In this document: positions 17,817 to 27,704 of the stretch, in pieces
Layout of the letters: every line of letters begins with the position of its first letter
Numbering within the stretch: the first letter of the stretch is position 1
Assembly (NCBI GenBank): GCA_902632595.1
Contig: CACPDC010000010.1
Span: forward strand, 1 to 64,000
DNA: 64,000 bases
Direction of reading: 5' to 3'
From: an uncultured SAR116 cluster alpha proteobacterium
GTDB lineage: Bacteria > Pseudomonadota > Alphaproteobacteria > Puniceispirillales > Puniceispirillaceae
Position numbers and translations under genes: made by a program
Notes under the pieces: model-generated
What the model was told of the DNA's origin: nothing
The model's input: only the letters and a program-made list of their open reading frames with translations
Databases searched by the model: none

Positions 17817-18260
17817 ATGGATAGAATTAACTCAAGTTTGAATGGTGTTATCTCTGCAAAAAAACATTTATATCCTTTGATCGTTCAATTTGAGGATACG
17901 GACGCTGGGGGTATAGTCTATCATGCAAACTATTTGAATTATGCAGAGAGGGGAAGATCTGCTTTTTTGCGTTGTTTGGGGATAAACTTGCAGGAGCACT
18001 TAAAAGATGAAGGAAAGACGATTTTGATTTCGCGAATTGAAGTTGATTATTTAAAATCAGCCCATCTAAATCACCAGCTGTATGTGGAAACATCTATCGT
18101 TGAAATTAGAAAGATAAGGCTAAAATTGGAGCAAATTATAAAAAATCAAAAAGATGGACATATTTTTGCCAGACTTCAGGTGCATGCGATTTGGGTAGAA
18201 TTAAATAAGGGAGTTCGAAGATTACCTAAGTTTTTAATCGAAAAGTTAGAGAAAATATGA
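17817..18260 (+). CDS. ybgC: YbgC-type acyl-CoA thioesterase of the tol-pal cluster
   Basis: Hot-dog fold thioesterase, 147 residues from the ATG at 17817; the open frame extends upstream to 17745 but a family-like start and a purine-rich ribosome site favour 17817. The catalytic motif FEDTDAGGIVYHANYLNYAERGR (residues about 24-46) carries the Asp essential in relatives. It stands first in the tol-pal cluster, as in most Proteobacteria, about 100 bases ahead of tolQ. Its physiological substrate is uncertain. Confidence 0.9.
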   Translation: MDRINSSLNGVISAKKHLYPLIVQFEDTDAGGIVYHANYLNYAERGRSAFLRCLGINLQEHLKDEGKTILISRIEVDYLKSAHLNHQLYVETSIVEIRKIRLKLEQIIKNQKDGHIFARLQVHAIWVELNKGVRRLPKFLIEKLEKI

Positions 18261-18363
18261 ATTACGAACCACATATTGAATAGACAATGTTATGGCAAGA
18301 TAAATCAAATAAACGAATAATAAATTAGATAATTTAAATTCCAGTAATTTAAGGACAAAACAA

Positions 18364-19086
18364 ATGGAAACAGCAGAATTAGCAATCTCAGGCTCACGTG
18401 AGTTATCTATTCTTGCCTTATTTTTAGCGGCCGACCTTGTTGTAAAAATTGTAATGATCACACTGGTTATAGCGTCCATTTGGAGTTGGTCTATTATGAT
18501 ACAAAAATCTAGAAGTTACCGAAACCAAAGAAATCTGACTAGTTTTTTTGAAGAACGTTTTTGGTCACAGGAATCCTTAGATGATTTTTATGACCACCTT
18601 GGTAATGATCCAGATGGCGCTATGGCTAAGGTATTTAGCGTTGGTATGCTGGAATGGAGGATGGCGTCTACAAAGGGTGTATCACGTTCTCTCGGTCGTG
18701 AGCTCAGGACTTCGCTTGTAGGAAGAATAGAAAAATCAATGTCCTTAGTGATTAACAAAGAGATGGATATGCTAGAAAAGGGCATCCCGTTTTTAGCATC
18801 CGTTGGCTCTGTTGCACCATTCATTGGACTTTTCGGAACCGTTTGGGGAATTATGAATTCATTTGCTGCAATTGCAGAATCAAAGAATACTAGTCTGGCA
18901 GTGGTTGCTCCTGGTATTGCAGAAGCTCTTTTTGCAACTGCTCTTGGGCTTGCGGCTGCTATTCCCGCGGTAGTCGCCTATAATAAATTTTCGGGTGATT
19001 TGGAGAAAATTGGAAATAGTTTGGAGTCATTTGCGACAGAATTTACAAATTTAATTGCAAGGCAACTTGATGAGGATGCCAGCTAG
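18364..19086 (+). CDS. tolQ: TolQ, Tol-Pal proton-channel subunit
   Basis: Inner-membrane protein that forms the proton channel with TolR and powers outer-membrane constriction during division. The 240 residues have three membrane helices at about 22-42, 138-165 and 172-197, with the family hallmark GLFGTVWGIMNSF and the GIAEALFATALGLAAAIPA helix. The ATG at 18364 follows AAGGA. Its stop abuts the tolR start. It is a different gene from the MotA-like protein at 7.2-8.2 kb. Confidence 0.96.
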   Translation: METAELAISGSRELSILALFLAADLVVKIVMITLVIASIWSWSIMIQKSRSYRNQRNLTSFFEERFWSQESLDDFYDHLGNDPDGAMAKVFSVGMLEWRMASTKGVSRSLGRELRTSLVGRIEKSMSLVINKEMDMLEKGIPFLASVGSVAPFIGLFGTVWGIMNSFAAIAESKNTSLAVVAPGIAEALFATALGLAAAIPAVVAYNKFSGDLEKIGNSLESFATEFTNLIARQLDEDAS

Positions 19087-19509
19087 ATGGGTATGAGCAT
19101 AAAATCCCGAGTTAAAGGCAAGAAGTATAGGCCAGTCTCAGAAATTAATGTGACACCGTTTGTGGATGTTATGCTAGTTTTGTTAATCATTTTTATGGTT
19201 ACTGCGCCTCTTTTAGCGGTTGGTGTGCCCGTTGATTTGCCAAAAACTAAAGCAAGTCAAATTTCTTCTGATGAACCACCTCTTGTTATTTCTTTGCAAA
19301 ACTCTGGTAAAATATTTTTGCAGGAGGTTGAAATAAAGCCTGACCAAATTATTCCAAGATTGGTTGCTATACAGAAAGCAAATCCAAATCTACGTATCTT
19401 TGTAAGAGGTGATAGGTTGGTCGCTTACGGAAAGGTCATAGAATTAATGGGACGCATCCAGTCTGCAGGATTTGATAAAGTAGCACTGGTAGCACAGTTA
19501 CCACAATAG
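19087..19509 (+). CDS. tolR: TolR, Tol-Pal proton-channel subunit
   Basis: It has 140 residues with one membrane helix at about 23-45; the proton-carrying Asp27 lies in INVTPFVDVMLVLLIIFMV. A periplasmic domain follows. It begins at the base after the tolQ stop, with GAGGAT inside the end of tolQ as its ribosome site; a second ATG three codons on is possible. It partners TolQ and contacts TolA. Confidence 0.95.
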   Translation: MGMSIKSRVKGKKYRPVSEINVTPFVDVMLVLLIIFMVTAPLLAVGVPVDLPKTKASQISSDEPPLVISLQNSGKIFLQEVEIKPDQIIPRLVAIQKANPNLRIFVRGDRLVAYGKVIELMGRIQSAGFDKVALVAQLPQ

Positions 19510-19572
19510 GACTCTTTTTTCAGAAATAGATAGATTCGCAGACATCATGAAGTTTAGACAAAGAAGCCAGAA

Positions 19573-20742
19573 ATGTTAATTTCAACCTTCCTCTCATTAA
19601 CCTTGCATGCAATTGTGGTTCTTGCATTTGCAGTGGGCATTCCATTTTTTGAACAAGACCTAAAAAACACAGAGCCATTAGTTTTCGTGACCATTGTAGA
19701 TGATGTGCCAGAGACTAATCAGCCCAGTCCTTCTGCAAAAGCAGAGAGTGAATCAAAAGAAATCGAAATTGCGAGCAAAACACCTCCTGCGCCATCTCAA
19801 CCCTCTGCGATGCCATCAGAACCTTCCTCAATTTTACCAGACTTGAAATCACCCACCGAACTAGATAAAGGAGCTAAAGAACAACCTCTTATCAAAAAAA
19901 GTGAGACATTAGAAATTCCAGTTTCAAAAGAAAGTCCTTCTATCCTACTTCCTGAGACCAGCCCGCAAATTGATAGCCAAAAATTGCCAATTTCTAAGCC
20001 AAAGTCGAGACTTAAAAAAGTAAAAATCGCGTCTCCTATGAAACGCCCTGATATTCCAAAACCTCAGAAAAAACCCTTGTCCCGTCCGGAAGTTAAACCT
20101 GAGAAAAAAGAATTGGCCAAGTCTATGGTTGTAAATTCGGACTCTCCAAAAGTTAAACAAGAGCCAAAACCAACTACGAGGGACCTATTAAAAACAATCA
20201 TTAAACCAATACAAAAACCGAAGAAGGAAAATAACCTACTTGCGAAAGAGACTCCCACAAAAACAAAAGATGATGCAATGAGCGGAGTGCTTCAAAATCT
20301 TGCGCAAGCTTCTGCTGCGACTGGCCAGAAATCGCGGTCCAAATCTCTAGAAAAGGCTGAGACGAAATTAGATGCTGAAGAAATTAATTCCAATTTACAG
20401 AGCTCTTTACAGATAAAACCTAATAGGTCCCTTAGGTTTGGCGCTAGTGATATTTACAGGCTACAATCACATATTGCTAAATGTTGGTCGCCACCAGCGG
20501 GCGCACAAAATGCCGAAAAGTTAATAGTGAGTGTAAGAGTACGTGCTGATAAAGATGGAACCGTAACTTCTGTTCAATCTATGGATTTAGCTCGGTTTCA
20601 AATAGATAGATTTTACAGAACAGCGGCAAGAGCGGCTGAACGAGCTGTTGAAGAATGTAGTCCTTTACCTTTGCCTTCAGAAAAATATGAGACTTGGAAG
20701 GATTTTATATTCGATTTTGATCCAAGCTTCTTAGGCGGATAG
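19573..20742 (+). CDS. tolA: TolA, periplasm-spanning Tol-Pal protein
   Basis: It has 389 residues: an N-terminal membrane helix (about 4-26), a long linker (30-290) unusually rich in Pro, Lys and Ser instead of the Ala/Lys/Glu helix of E. coli, and a C-terminal TolA domain with IAKCWSPPAGAQNAEKL and a second conserved Cys (EECSPLP). The ATG at 19573 gives no positively charged residue before the helix and has a poor ribosome site. A 10-codon frame (ATG at 19547, basic residues) overlaps the start in another frame, so a one-base error or slip here is possible. Confidence 0.85.
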   Translation: MLISTFLSLTLHAIVVLAFAVGIPFFEQDLKNTEPLVFVTIVDDVPETNQPSPSAKAESESKEIEIASKTPPAPSQPSAMPSEPSSILPDLKSPTELDKGAKEQPLIKKSETLEIPVSKESPSILLPETSPQIDSQKLPISKPKSRLKKVKIASPMKRPDIPKPQKKPLSRPEVKPEKKELAKSMVVNSDSPKVKQEPKPTTRDLLKTIIKPIQKPKKENNLLAKETPTKTKDDAMSGVLQNLAQASAATGQKSRSKSLEKAETKLDAEEINSNLQSSLQIKPNRSLRFGASDIYRLQSHIAKCWSPPAGAQNAEKLIVSVRVRADKDGTVTSVQSMDLARFQIDRFYRTAARAAERAVEECSPLPLPSEKYETWKDFIFDFDPSFLGG

Positions 20743-20862
20743 GTTTTGTATTATGCCTCATTCAGAACATAAATTTTGTATATAAAAAGGTTCGATTTGA
20801 AATGTGCCAACCTTTAATAATATGGAATTTGACATTACCAACAAAATGATAAAGGTACGAAA

Positions 20863-22197
20863 ATGTTGAAAATTTACTTTCTGATTTGTTTGTTATTTAC
20901 AAGTTTGATATCGAGTGCGTCAAATTCGCAAACTACCAGAATAAAAATTACAGACGGACAAGTCGCCCGTATACCAATTGCAATTGCAGATTTTACGGGA
21001 CCAGATGGTACGCCAACAGCTGAGGGTCGTCAGATTAGTAAAATCATTTCTGACGATTTGCGTAATTCTGGTTTGTTCGCCCCAGTTGATACAGCAGCTT
21101 TTATAAATCCCCCCTCATCACCAGATATCACCCCTAATTTTGATAATTGGTCTCCGCTGGGAGTGGAAGGACTTATAATTGGCTCTGCTTATTTTGATGA
21201 TGAAAATGTTTTACAGCTTGAATTCAAGCTTTGGGATGTCGTGACACAAAAGGCTTTAACAGAGGGTGGAGGATCAGCAGCTCCAGCAGGCTTGCGCAGA
21301 ATAGCTCATAAAGTGGCTGATTTCGTTTATGTAGAGTTTACAGGCGACAAGAAATATTTTGATACAAAAATCGTATATATTTCAGAATCAGGCCCACAAG
21401 ATAAAAGAATTAAAAGACTGGCAATTATGGACCAAGATGGGCATAATCATCGATTTTTGACCTCAGGAAGAGATCTAGTTTTAACTCCACGTTTCTCTCC
21501 TACCGCCCACGAAATAGCATATCTTAACTATTTCAATGATGAACCTAACATATATTTGTTCCAAATAGCTACGGGTCAGACCGAAAAATTGGGTTCTTTC
21601 CCCGGAATGACATTTGCCCCGCGTTTTCATCCAGATGGAAATAAACTAATAATGTCACTAGCAAAAGATGGTTCAACCAATATTTTTGAGATGGATCTTC
21701 TCACGAGAGATACTAGACAGTTGACCAACACAGTTCACATTGACACTGCACCCTCATACTCTCCTGATGGGAATAATATTGTATTTGAATCAGACCGCGA
21801 TGGTAGACAACAACTTTTCATTATGGATCGGGACGGGAGTAATGTTGAACGCATAAGTTACAACAAAGGAAGGTATGCAACGCCGGTATGGTCTCCACGA
21901 GGCGATGTCATTGCTTTTACGAAAATGATGGGAGGAGAATTTTTTATTGGCATTATGCGGACAGACGGTAGTGGTGAACGTTTGCTCGCACGGGGTTTTT
22001 TAGTAGAGGCGCCTACCTGGGCCCCGAACGGTAGGGTTTTGATGTACTATAAGCAAGAAAAGTTTAAAGAAGATGGCTCAGGCGGCAAAACTAGCCTACA
22101 TAAAATAGACATTACTGGATTTAATGAAATTATTGTCAATACACCAGCCGATGCAAGTGACCCAGCTTGGTCACCATTACTTGGCAGTAAACCTTAG
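20863..22197 (+). CDS. tolB: TolB, periplasmic Tol-Pal protein
   Basis: It has 444 residues with a Sec signal peptide (about 1-22, cleavage after SSASNS-like residues), an N-terminal alpha/beta domain (25-165), and a six-bladed beta-propeller of repeats such as [33 protein letters not shown] and [16 protein letters not shown]. It binds Pal and the Tol complex. The gene lies 120 bases after tolA; 255 bases separate it from pal, unusually long for this operon. Confidence 0.96.
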   Translation: MLKIYFLICLLFTSLISSASNSQTTRIKITDGQVARIPIAIADFTGPDGTPTAEGRQISKIISDDLRNSGLFAPVDTAAFINPPSSPDITPNFDNWSPLGVEGLIIGSAYFDDENVLQLEFKLWDVVTQKALTEGGGSAAPAGLRRIAHKVADFVYVEFTGDKKYFDTKIVYISESGPQDKRIKRLAIMDQDGHNHRFLTSGRDLVLTPRFSPTAHEIAYLNYFNDEPNIYLFQIATGQTEKLGSFPGMTFAPRFHPDGNKLIMSLAKDGSTNIFEMDLLTRDTRQLTNTVHIDTAPSYSPDGNNIVFESDRDGRQQLFIMDRDGSNVERISYNKGRYATPVWSPRGDVIAFTKMMGGEFFIGIMRTDGSGERLLARGFLVEAPTWAPNGRVLMYYKQEKFKEDGSGGKTSLHKIDITGFNEIIVNTPADASDPAWSPLLGSKP

Positions 22198-22264
22198 AAA
22201 TTCATACACAAAACAAGAAAAATTTGTCGATTTTATGTCATCTTGAAATACCAAATTTGCTAAG

Positions 22265-22350
22265 TTAGCCTCATAATGAGCTAAAAAGCTTTACTCCTAT
22301 TTAAATTCAAGTTAAAAAAATGCTAGATTTAAAGACTTTACAAGTGTAAA
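22265..22350 (+). promoter_or_regulatory. Hairpin and 14-base palindrome between tolB and pal
   Basis: A bulged 9-base-arm hairpin lies at 22265-22284 (TTAGC/TCAT against ATGAGCTAA). A perfect palindrome, TTTACA-AG-TGTAAA, lies at 22337-22350. Neither has a T run of terminator quality. The region may carry a separate promoter for pal. Confidence 0.3.
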
Positions 22351-22452
22351 ACACATTTTTTAATGAATGTCGCAAGTATATAAAAGAATGAATAGGCATT
22401 CTCACGAATAAAAAACTAAAGAACTATTTACCTAATTTGAATGGGGACTTCC

Positions 22453-23040
22453 ATGATAAAACGCCTTTTAACAATATGTGCCGCAACTATTTTACTAGCT
22501 GCCTGTGAAACTGCATCGACTGACTCAAATGAGGTGGTTGGTTCTTCTAGCGGCACTTCGTCAGCTTCTGGTGCTGCAGCATCTGCTTCTTCTAACACAT
22601 CGTCAACTAGCAATATGGCTTCTGACTCGGCTTCCTCAGCATCTAGTGCTTCTAGTGCTGGCGGTTCTTCCTCTATTGGAAGCATCAAGTCTCCTGATGA
22701 ACTCTTAGCAAAAGTGGGTTCAACTGTCTATTTTGACTACGATCAGTCGACATTAACCGCTGAAGCGCAGGCCACTTTAGATAGGCAGGCAGCTTTTCTA
22801 AAAGCTAGCCCTAGTTTCAGAATAACAATTGAAGGACATTGCGATGAGCGCGGAACTCGTGAATATAACCTCGCCCTAGGTGACAGACGTGCATCTGCTG
22901 TTCGCGATTATCTAGTAGCAAAAGGGATTAACGCATCCCGCTTGTCGACAATCTCATATGGAAAAGAAAGACCAAGTGTCGGTGGATCTAACGAGACATC
23001 CTATTCTTTAAACCGTCGCTCTATTTCTAAGATTGATTAA
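22453..23040 (+). CDS. pal: Pal, peptidoglycan-associated lipoprotein
   Basis: Outer-membrane lipoprotein that binds peptidoglycan and TolB. From the ATG at 22453 (GGGGA seven bases upstream) it has 195 residues: a lipoprotein signal ending LLAAC (Cys18), a long linker of almost only Ser, Ala, Gly and Thr (about 20-75), then the OmpA-like domain with TVYFDYDQSTL and EGHCDERGTREYNLALGDRR. The linker is longer and more repetitive than in E. coli Pal. An ATG four codons upstream is in frame but badly placed. A strong terminator follows. Confidence 0.95.
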   Translation: MIKRLLTICAATILLAACETASTDSNEVVGSSSGTSSASGAAASASSNTSSTSNMASDSASSASSASSAGGSSSIGSIKSPDELLAKVGSTVYFDYDQSTLTAEAQATLDRQAAFLKASPSFRITIEGHCDERGTREYNLALGDRRASAVRDYLVAKGINASRLSTISYGKERPSVGGSNETSYSLNRRSISKID

Positions 23041-23054
23041 AAGAATTTTGGGGT

Positions 23055-23087
23055 AAAAAAGGCTTTGTTATCACAAAGCCTTTTTTT
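23055..23087 (+). terminator. Strong intrinsic terminator after pal
   Basis: AAGGCTTTGT (23059-23068) pairs perfectly with ACAAAGCCTT (23073-23082) around a TATC loop, followed by T residues to 23087. A-run and T-run make it work on both strands. It ends the tol-pal transcript before cpoB. Confidence 0.93.
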
Positions 23088-23168
23088 GACTCATTTTAGC
23101 CTTAAAATTACATTAAACGGAAAATTATTTTTTTTAATATTCCTTTGTGCCATAATTGGGAGTTGGTT

Positions 23169-24317
23169 ATGAATATACGTTTTTTCCGTTTAACATTTAT
23201 TCCAGTGCTAGCCCTGATGTTCATTTTAGATATTTCTTTACTAAGCGCCCAAGATTCTGGACCTGGAGGTGCAGATTTGCTTGTTCGGCAGCAAATTAAA
23301 ACACAGCAAATTGAAAAAGAACTGAGAGATTTGCGCGGCAGTATCTCGGATGATATGCAAGATATTCGGGCTCGCTTATCAGAAATTTCTTCTAGATTGG
23401 ACGACCAAAAAATAGACGAAAAACAATCTATTCAAGAAACGTTGTCATCAATTGCCTCTGTGGAGGACGCTATAAGTTTGTTGGAACAAAGAATGCGTCG
23501 AACCATTGAAATGTCCTCTGACCATGATTTTAGAATTATTCGTCTTGAGAACAAACTTCAAACTTTATTAAGTTTATCATCAGAGAACACATCTAATCAA
23601 ACTCTTAATTCAGTTAAAAGCTCGATGCAAAGTGACGATTTATATAGCTCTTCTGGTGATCAAACTAATTTAGCTAGCACAGATGGATCCAGTTGGCTTA
23701 TTGATCAGCAGAAGCTAGATGAAAAATTGCAACAGATTACGGAAGGAATTGCACCTACGCCCGAGGGGTTAGGCTCCACTTCTGCACCCAATGACATTGT
23801 TTCTCCAGAATTTTCTGAATCTGCAGAAAATCGGCCTAGCTTCGATAACTCCTCTGAAGGCGCAGCAAATATAAATGATATTTCTGAAAAAGGTGACACT
23901 TTAGATTATAAACTTCCCGACGGTACCATAGAAGAGCAATATCAATTTGCCGTTCAACTCGCACTCGCAAAGAACCTTGGAGAAGCGGCGAAGGCATTTG
24001 AAAAAATTAGTGCAATATACCCAGATGAGCCTCGGGCCGCCGATGCGTTATTTTTTCTTGGTAGAGTACAATATATGCAAAAACAGTACGAACTGGCCGC
24101 ATATAGTTTTTCGGAATTCAATATGAATTACCCGAATGACTCTCGTCTGATTGACTCAACTTTGTTCCTCGCAAAATCAGTCAGTGAATTTGCGGAGCCA
24201 GAGCAAGCCTGTCCAATATTTGAGTCGCTACCAGATTTGTTAGAGGAGAAGCCACAAAAATTTCTAAATGAAATACAGAATCTATCAGAAAAAAAACAAT
24301 GTAAAAAACCTGGTTAA
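23169..24317 (+). CDS. cpoB: CpoB/YbgF, tol-pal associated periplasmic TPR protein
   Basis: It has 382 residues from the ATG at 23169, which follows GGGAG; the longer frame to 23145 has no such signal. A signal peptide (about 1-28, ending LLSAQ), a coiled-coil trimerisation stretch (about 45-145), a polar linker, and C-terminal TPR repeats (about 255-375, EEQYQFAVQLALAKNLGEAAKAFEKI) follow each other. In E. coli CpoB coordinates peptidoglycan synthesis with Tol-driven constriction. The pal terminator upstream implies its own promoter or readthrough. Confidence 0.9.
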   Translation: MNIRFFRLTFIPVLALMFILDISLLSAQDSGPGGADLLVRQQIKTQQIEKELRDLRGSISDDMQDIRARLSEISSRLDDQKIDEKQSIQETLSSIASVEDAISLLEQRMRRTIEMSSDHDFRIIRLENKLQTLLSLSSENTSNQTLNSVKSSMQSDDLYSSSGDQTNLASTDGSSWLIDQQKLDEKLQQITEGIAPTPEGLGSTSAPNDIVSPEFSESAENRPSFDNSSEGAANINDISEKGDTLDYKLPDGTIEEQYQFAVQLALAKNLGEAAKAFEKISAIYPDEPRAADALFFLGRVQYMQKQYELAAYSFSEFNMNYPNDSRLIDSTLFLAKSVSEFAEPEQACPIFESLPDLLEEKPQKFLNEIQNLSEKKQCKKPG

Positions 24318-24340
24318 ATGACCTTGGTTTTAAGCCCTTA

Positions 24341-25651
24341 ATGAACGATTTTTTAAATTCACTCGAACATAATTTTTCTAAAACGCTATTCCAGTTAGGG
24401 ATAAAAAAGGGTAGCCGAATTGTAATAGGAGTGTCAGGGGGACCAGACAGTTTGGCTCTAGCTGGATTATACTCAAATTGGGCAAAAGATACTCAATCAA
24501 ATTGTTATGCAATTATTATTGACCATGGATTAAGGGTTAATTCAGCTGAAGAGGCTATTTTAGCTCAAGTTGAATTAGACAAATTGCATCTAAATTCAAA
24601 AATCATTAAAATTGATAAAATACCCCCTAGTGGTAATATTCAGCATTGGGCAAGGATTCAACGTTACGAGCTATTAACATTAGAGGCTCGTTTGTTTCGT
24701 GGGTCACTCATGTTAGCTCATCATCGCGATGATCAAATTGAAACTCTTTATATGCGTTTAGGACACGGTAGTGGCCTTATCGGGCTTACTGGTATGAAGC
24801 AAAAACGTTTCTTTCATTCAGTTAAAATCATAAGACCATTATTGGAAGAAAAAAAAGCAGACTTGAGGGCTTATTGTCTCAATAAAAATATTCAAACAGC
24901 TGAAGATCCTAGCAATAGTATTGCGAAATTTGACAGAGTAAGAGCACGAATTCATCTTCAAACAGATAAAAAACTATCGAGCCAACTGATGCAGCTTAGT
25001 CAACACACTGAAAAAATCGTCAATGTGTTTAAAAAATACTGCTCGTTTTGGTGCTCTGAGAACATTCAGATAAAATTACCTATTTTTGCCTCAGTTCCTT
25101 TTTTGAAGTTTATTGGTCTCCCAGAAATTATGAGGACACATATTTTTCGGCAGTTGCTTTGGCAAATAGGGGCTAGAGACTATCCGGCAAGCAATTATTC
25201 AATAAAAATTGGTATTTCGAAAATCGCTGCCAGAAAAAAATTCACTTTGGCAGGTTGTATTATCATAGTAACGAAAGAGAGTTTAGAGATACATGCTGAA
25301 CGAAAGAGAAAAGTAAATAATCAATTACCAATTGATCCGAATATTCCAACTATTTTAGATAATCGATGGCTGTTCAAATCGAATATGCCTGTATTATCAA
25401 GTCAGATGACTGATGAATGTTACCGAAACTTAAATCAGAATAATCGCTTAAACCAATCTCTAAAAAAATGGCCCTATCCGGCAAGATTATGCATTCCTTT
25501 ATTAGTAGACCTTGACGGCAGAGTGATTCAACCCCACATTGAAATGAAACAATCAGACTCATGCGAAAGCCAAAATAGTAATAACATAATGTTGAATAAA
25601 AAAGTTACATTGATGCCATTAACAATAGTACCATTTTGGAATGAAAATTAG
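24341..25651 (+). CDS. tilS: tRNA(Ile)-lysidine synthase
   Basis: Adds lysine to C34 of the tRNA-Ile that reads AUA codons, an essential step. The 436 residues hold an N-type ATP pyrophosphatase domain with the PP-loop SGGPDS (about 30-35), the LAHHRDDQIET motif (about 127-137), and less conserved C-terminal domains. It sits between cpoB and ftsH, as in many Alphaproteobacteria. The start is the first ATG; its ribosome site is weak. Confidence 0.93.
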   Translation: MNDFLNSLEHNFSKTLFQLGIKKGSRIVIGVSGGPDSLALAGLYSNWAKDTQSNCYAIIIDHGLRVNSAEEAILAQVELDKLHLNSKIIKIDKIPPSGNIQHWARIQRYELLTLEARLFRGSLMLAHHRDDQIETLYMRLGHGSGLIGLTGMKQKRFFHSVKIIRPLLEEKKADLRAYCLNKNIQTAEDPSNSIAKFDRVRARIHLQTDKKLSSQLMQLSQHTEKIVNVFKKYCSFWCSENIQIKLPIFASVPFLKFIGLPEIMRTHIFRQLLWQIGARDYPASNYSIKIGISKIAARKKFTLAGCIIIVTKESLEIHAERKRKVNNQLPIDPNIPTILDNRWLFKSNMPVLSSQMTDECYRNLNQNNRLNQSLKKWPYPARLCIPLLVDLDGRVIQPHIEMKQSDSCESQNSNNIMLNKKVTLMPLTIVPFWNEN

Positions 25652-25693
25652 CAAAAAAATATTAGAAATAGCGAAAAGGCAATCTATTAACAA

Positions 25694-25713
25694 TTAACTT
25701 AAACTAAAGTTAA
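25694..25713. promoter_or_regulatory. Perfect inverted repeat upstream of ftsH
   Basis: TTAACTT (25694-25700) and AAGTTAA (25707-25713) form 7-base arms around six bases, about 30 bases before the ftsH start. There is no T run, so an operator is more likely than a terminator. Confidence 0.3.
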
Positions 25714-25743
25714 CACGCTTATGTGGCAAAGGGTTAGAAACTT

Positions 25744-27675
25744 ATGAATAATTTAGTGAGAAACATCTTAATTTGGCTAATCATTGGGGCGGCATTAATG
25801 GCGCTTTTTAACATGTTTCAGGGTGGCACATCGACTAAACCAAAAACTAAAATAGCATATTCAGACTTTATTGAACAAGCCCAAACAGGGGGTATTTCCG
25901 AGGTTTTAATTGAGGGACAGAATCTAACTGGCCTCACCTCTGACGGTCGGCGTGTCAGTAGCTATAAGCCGGATGGTGCTGATATTGTTGATGCTTTATC
26001 AGGGAGTGATGTGCGTATTAATGCTCAACCAGACGAAAGTAATATGCCCGGTATTTTATCAATCCTTCTTAGCTGGTTTCCAATGTTATTGTTTATTGGT
26101 GTCTGGATATTTTTTATGCGCCAAATGCAAGGCGGAGGTCGTGGCGGAGCTATGGGTTTTGGCAAATCGCGCGCAAAATTATTAACAGAGCACACGGGAC
26201 GGATAACTTTCAACGATGTTGCTGGAATAGATGAAGCAAAAACAGAATTAGAAGAAGTGGTGGAATTCCTTAAAGATCCAGGAAAATTTCAACGGCTGGG
26301 TGGAAAAATTCCAAAAGGTGTGCTTTTGGTAGGCCCTCCAGGAACCGGAAAAACGCTGCTCGCTAGAGCAATAGCAGGCGAGGCGAATGTGCCATTTTTT
26401 ACAATATCTGGCTCTGATTTCGTTGAAATGTTTGTGGGCGTTGGTGCTAGTCGTGTGCGAGATATGTTTGAACAAGGTAAGAAAAATGCACCGTGTATAA
26501 TTTTTATTGATGAAATAGATGCAGTAGGAAGGCATAGAGGTGCCGGTTTGGGCGGTGGAAATGATGAACGCGAACAAACCCTCAACCAAATGTTGGTTGA
26601 AATGGACGGATTTGAAGCAAACGAGGGTGTAATTTTGATCGCGGCGACCAACAGACCTGATGTTCTGGACCCAGCATTACTCCGTCCAGGTAGATTTGAC
26701 CGTCAGGTGGTAGTGCCTAATCCTGACATAATCGGAAGAGAGAAAATCTTAAAAGTTCATATGCGTAAAACCCCTTTAGCGAGTGATGTAGAGGCCCGCA
26801 CTATCGCAAGAGGCACACCAGGTTTTTCGGGTGCCGACTTAGCTAATCTAGTTAATGAGGCAGCCTTATTAGCCGCACGAAAAGGGCGTAGAACTGTATC
26901 TATGTCGGAATTCGAAGAGGCTAAGGATAAAGTAATGATGGGGTCTGAACGCCGCTCTATGGTTATGACTGACGAGGAACGTAAACTTACCGCTTACCAT
27001 GAAGCTGGTCATGCAGTCGTAGCCTTACATTGCAAAGCATCAGATCCAATTCATAAAGCAACTATTATCCCAAGAGGTCGAGCTCTTGGAATGGTCATGA
27101 GGCTTCCTGAGGGAGACCGGGTATCAATGGCGGTTGATAAATTGACTGCAGATCTTCGAGTTGGTTGTGGTGGTCGAATTGCAGAAGATTTAATTTTTGG
27201 CGCTGAGAAAATAACGACTGGTGCATCCTCTGATATAAGAATGGTTACTGATATGGCACGTCGAATGGTAACCGAATGGGGAATGTCAGAAAAACTGGGA
27301 TTTTTGGCTTACAGTGGTGATGAACAAGAGGTTTTCTTGGGTCGTTCCGTCACCCAATCAAAAAACATCTCGGATAAAACAGCAGATGTTATAGATGCAG
27401 AAATAAGACGAATAGTAGATGAAGCTTATACCGATGCCGAAAAAATTCTAAAAACGCATAATGTTGAGCTTGAGCGACTAGCGTTGGGTCTTTTGGAATA
27501 TGAAACTTTAAATGGTGAAGAAATTAAGATAATTGTTGAAGGTGGAAGCCTATCAAGAAGCGACTCTGATACAGGTACAACACCAACTCCCAGGCAGAAA
27601 CGGCCAAGGTCTGGGTTGCCAACTGGCGGACGAAGTAGAAAACAAAATGACTCGCCTGGTGCCGAACCTGTCTAG
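25744..27675 (+). CDS. ftsH: ATP-dependent zinc metalloprotease FtsH
   Basis: Membrane-anchored AAA+ protease that degrades LpxC, sigma-32 and damaged membrane proteins in E. coli. The 643 residues have two membrane helices (about 5-24 and 98-120), Walker A GPPGTGKT (about 197-204), Walker [16 protein letters not shown], the second-region-of-homology arginines, and the zinc motif HEAGHA (about 419-424). lpxC and rpoH are both encoded in this window. The ATG at 25744 follows AAGGG. A variable tail rich in Arg, Pro and Gly ends the protein. Confidence 0.97.
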   Translation: MNNLVRNILIWLIIGAALMALFNMFQGGTSTKPKTKIAYSDFIEQAQTGGISEVLIEGQNLTGLTSDGRRVSSYKPDGADIVDALSGSDVRINAQPDESNMPGILSILLSWFPMLLFIGVWIFFMRQMQGGGRGGAMGFGKSRAKLLTEHTGRITFNDVAGIDEAKTELEEVVEFLKDPGKFQRLGGKIPKGVLLVGPPGTGKTLLARAIAGEANVPFFTISGSDFVEMFVGVGASRVRDMFEQGKKNAPCIIFIDEIDAVGRHRGAGLGGGNDEREQTLNQMLVEMDGFEANEGVILIAATNRPDVLDPALLRPGRFDRQVVVPNPDIIGREKILKVHMRKTPLASDVEARTIARGTPGFSGADLANLVNEAALLAARKGRRTVSMSEFEEAKDKVMMGSERRSMVMTDEERKLTAYHEAGHAVVALHCKASDPIHKATIIPRGRALGMVMRLPEGDRVSMAVDKLTADLRVGCGGRIAEDLIFGAEKITTGASSDIRMVTDMARRMVTEWGMSEKLGFLAYSGDEQEVFLGRSVTQSKNISDKTADVIDAEIRRIVDEAYTDAEKILKTHNVELERLALGLLEYETLNGEEIKIIVEGGSLSRSDSDTGTTPTPRQKRPRSGLPTGGRSRKQNDSPGAEPV

Positions 27676-27704
27676 ACTAATTGAGTTGAAATTCTTCTGG
27701 AGTT

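Noticed and set aside
20780-20800. GGTTCGATT resembling a tRNA T-arm
   Set aside because: No acceptor or anticodon stem can be formed around it; it lies in the tolA-tolB spacer.
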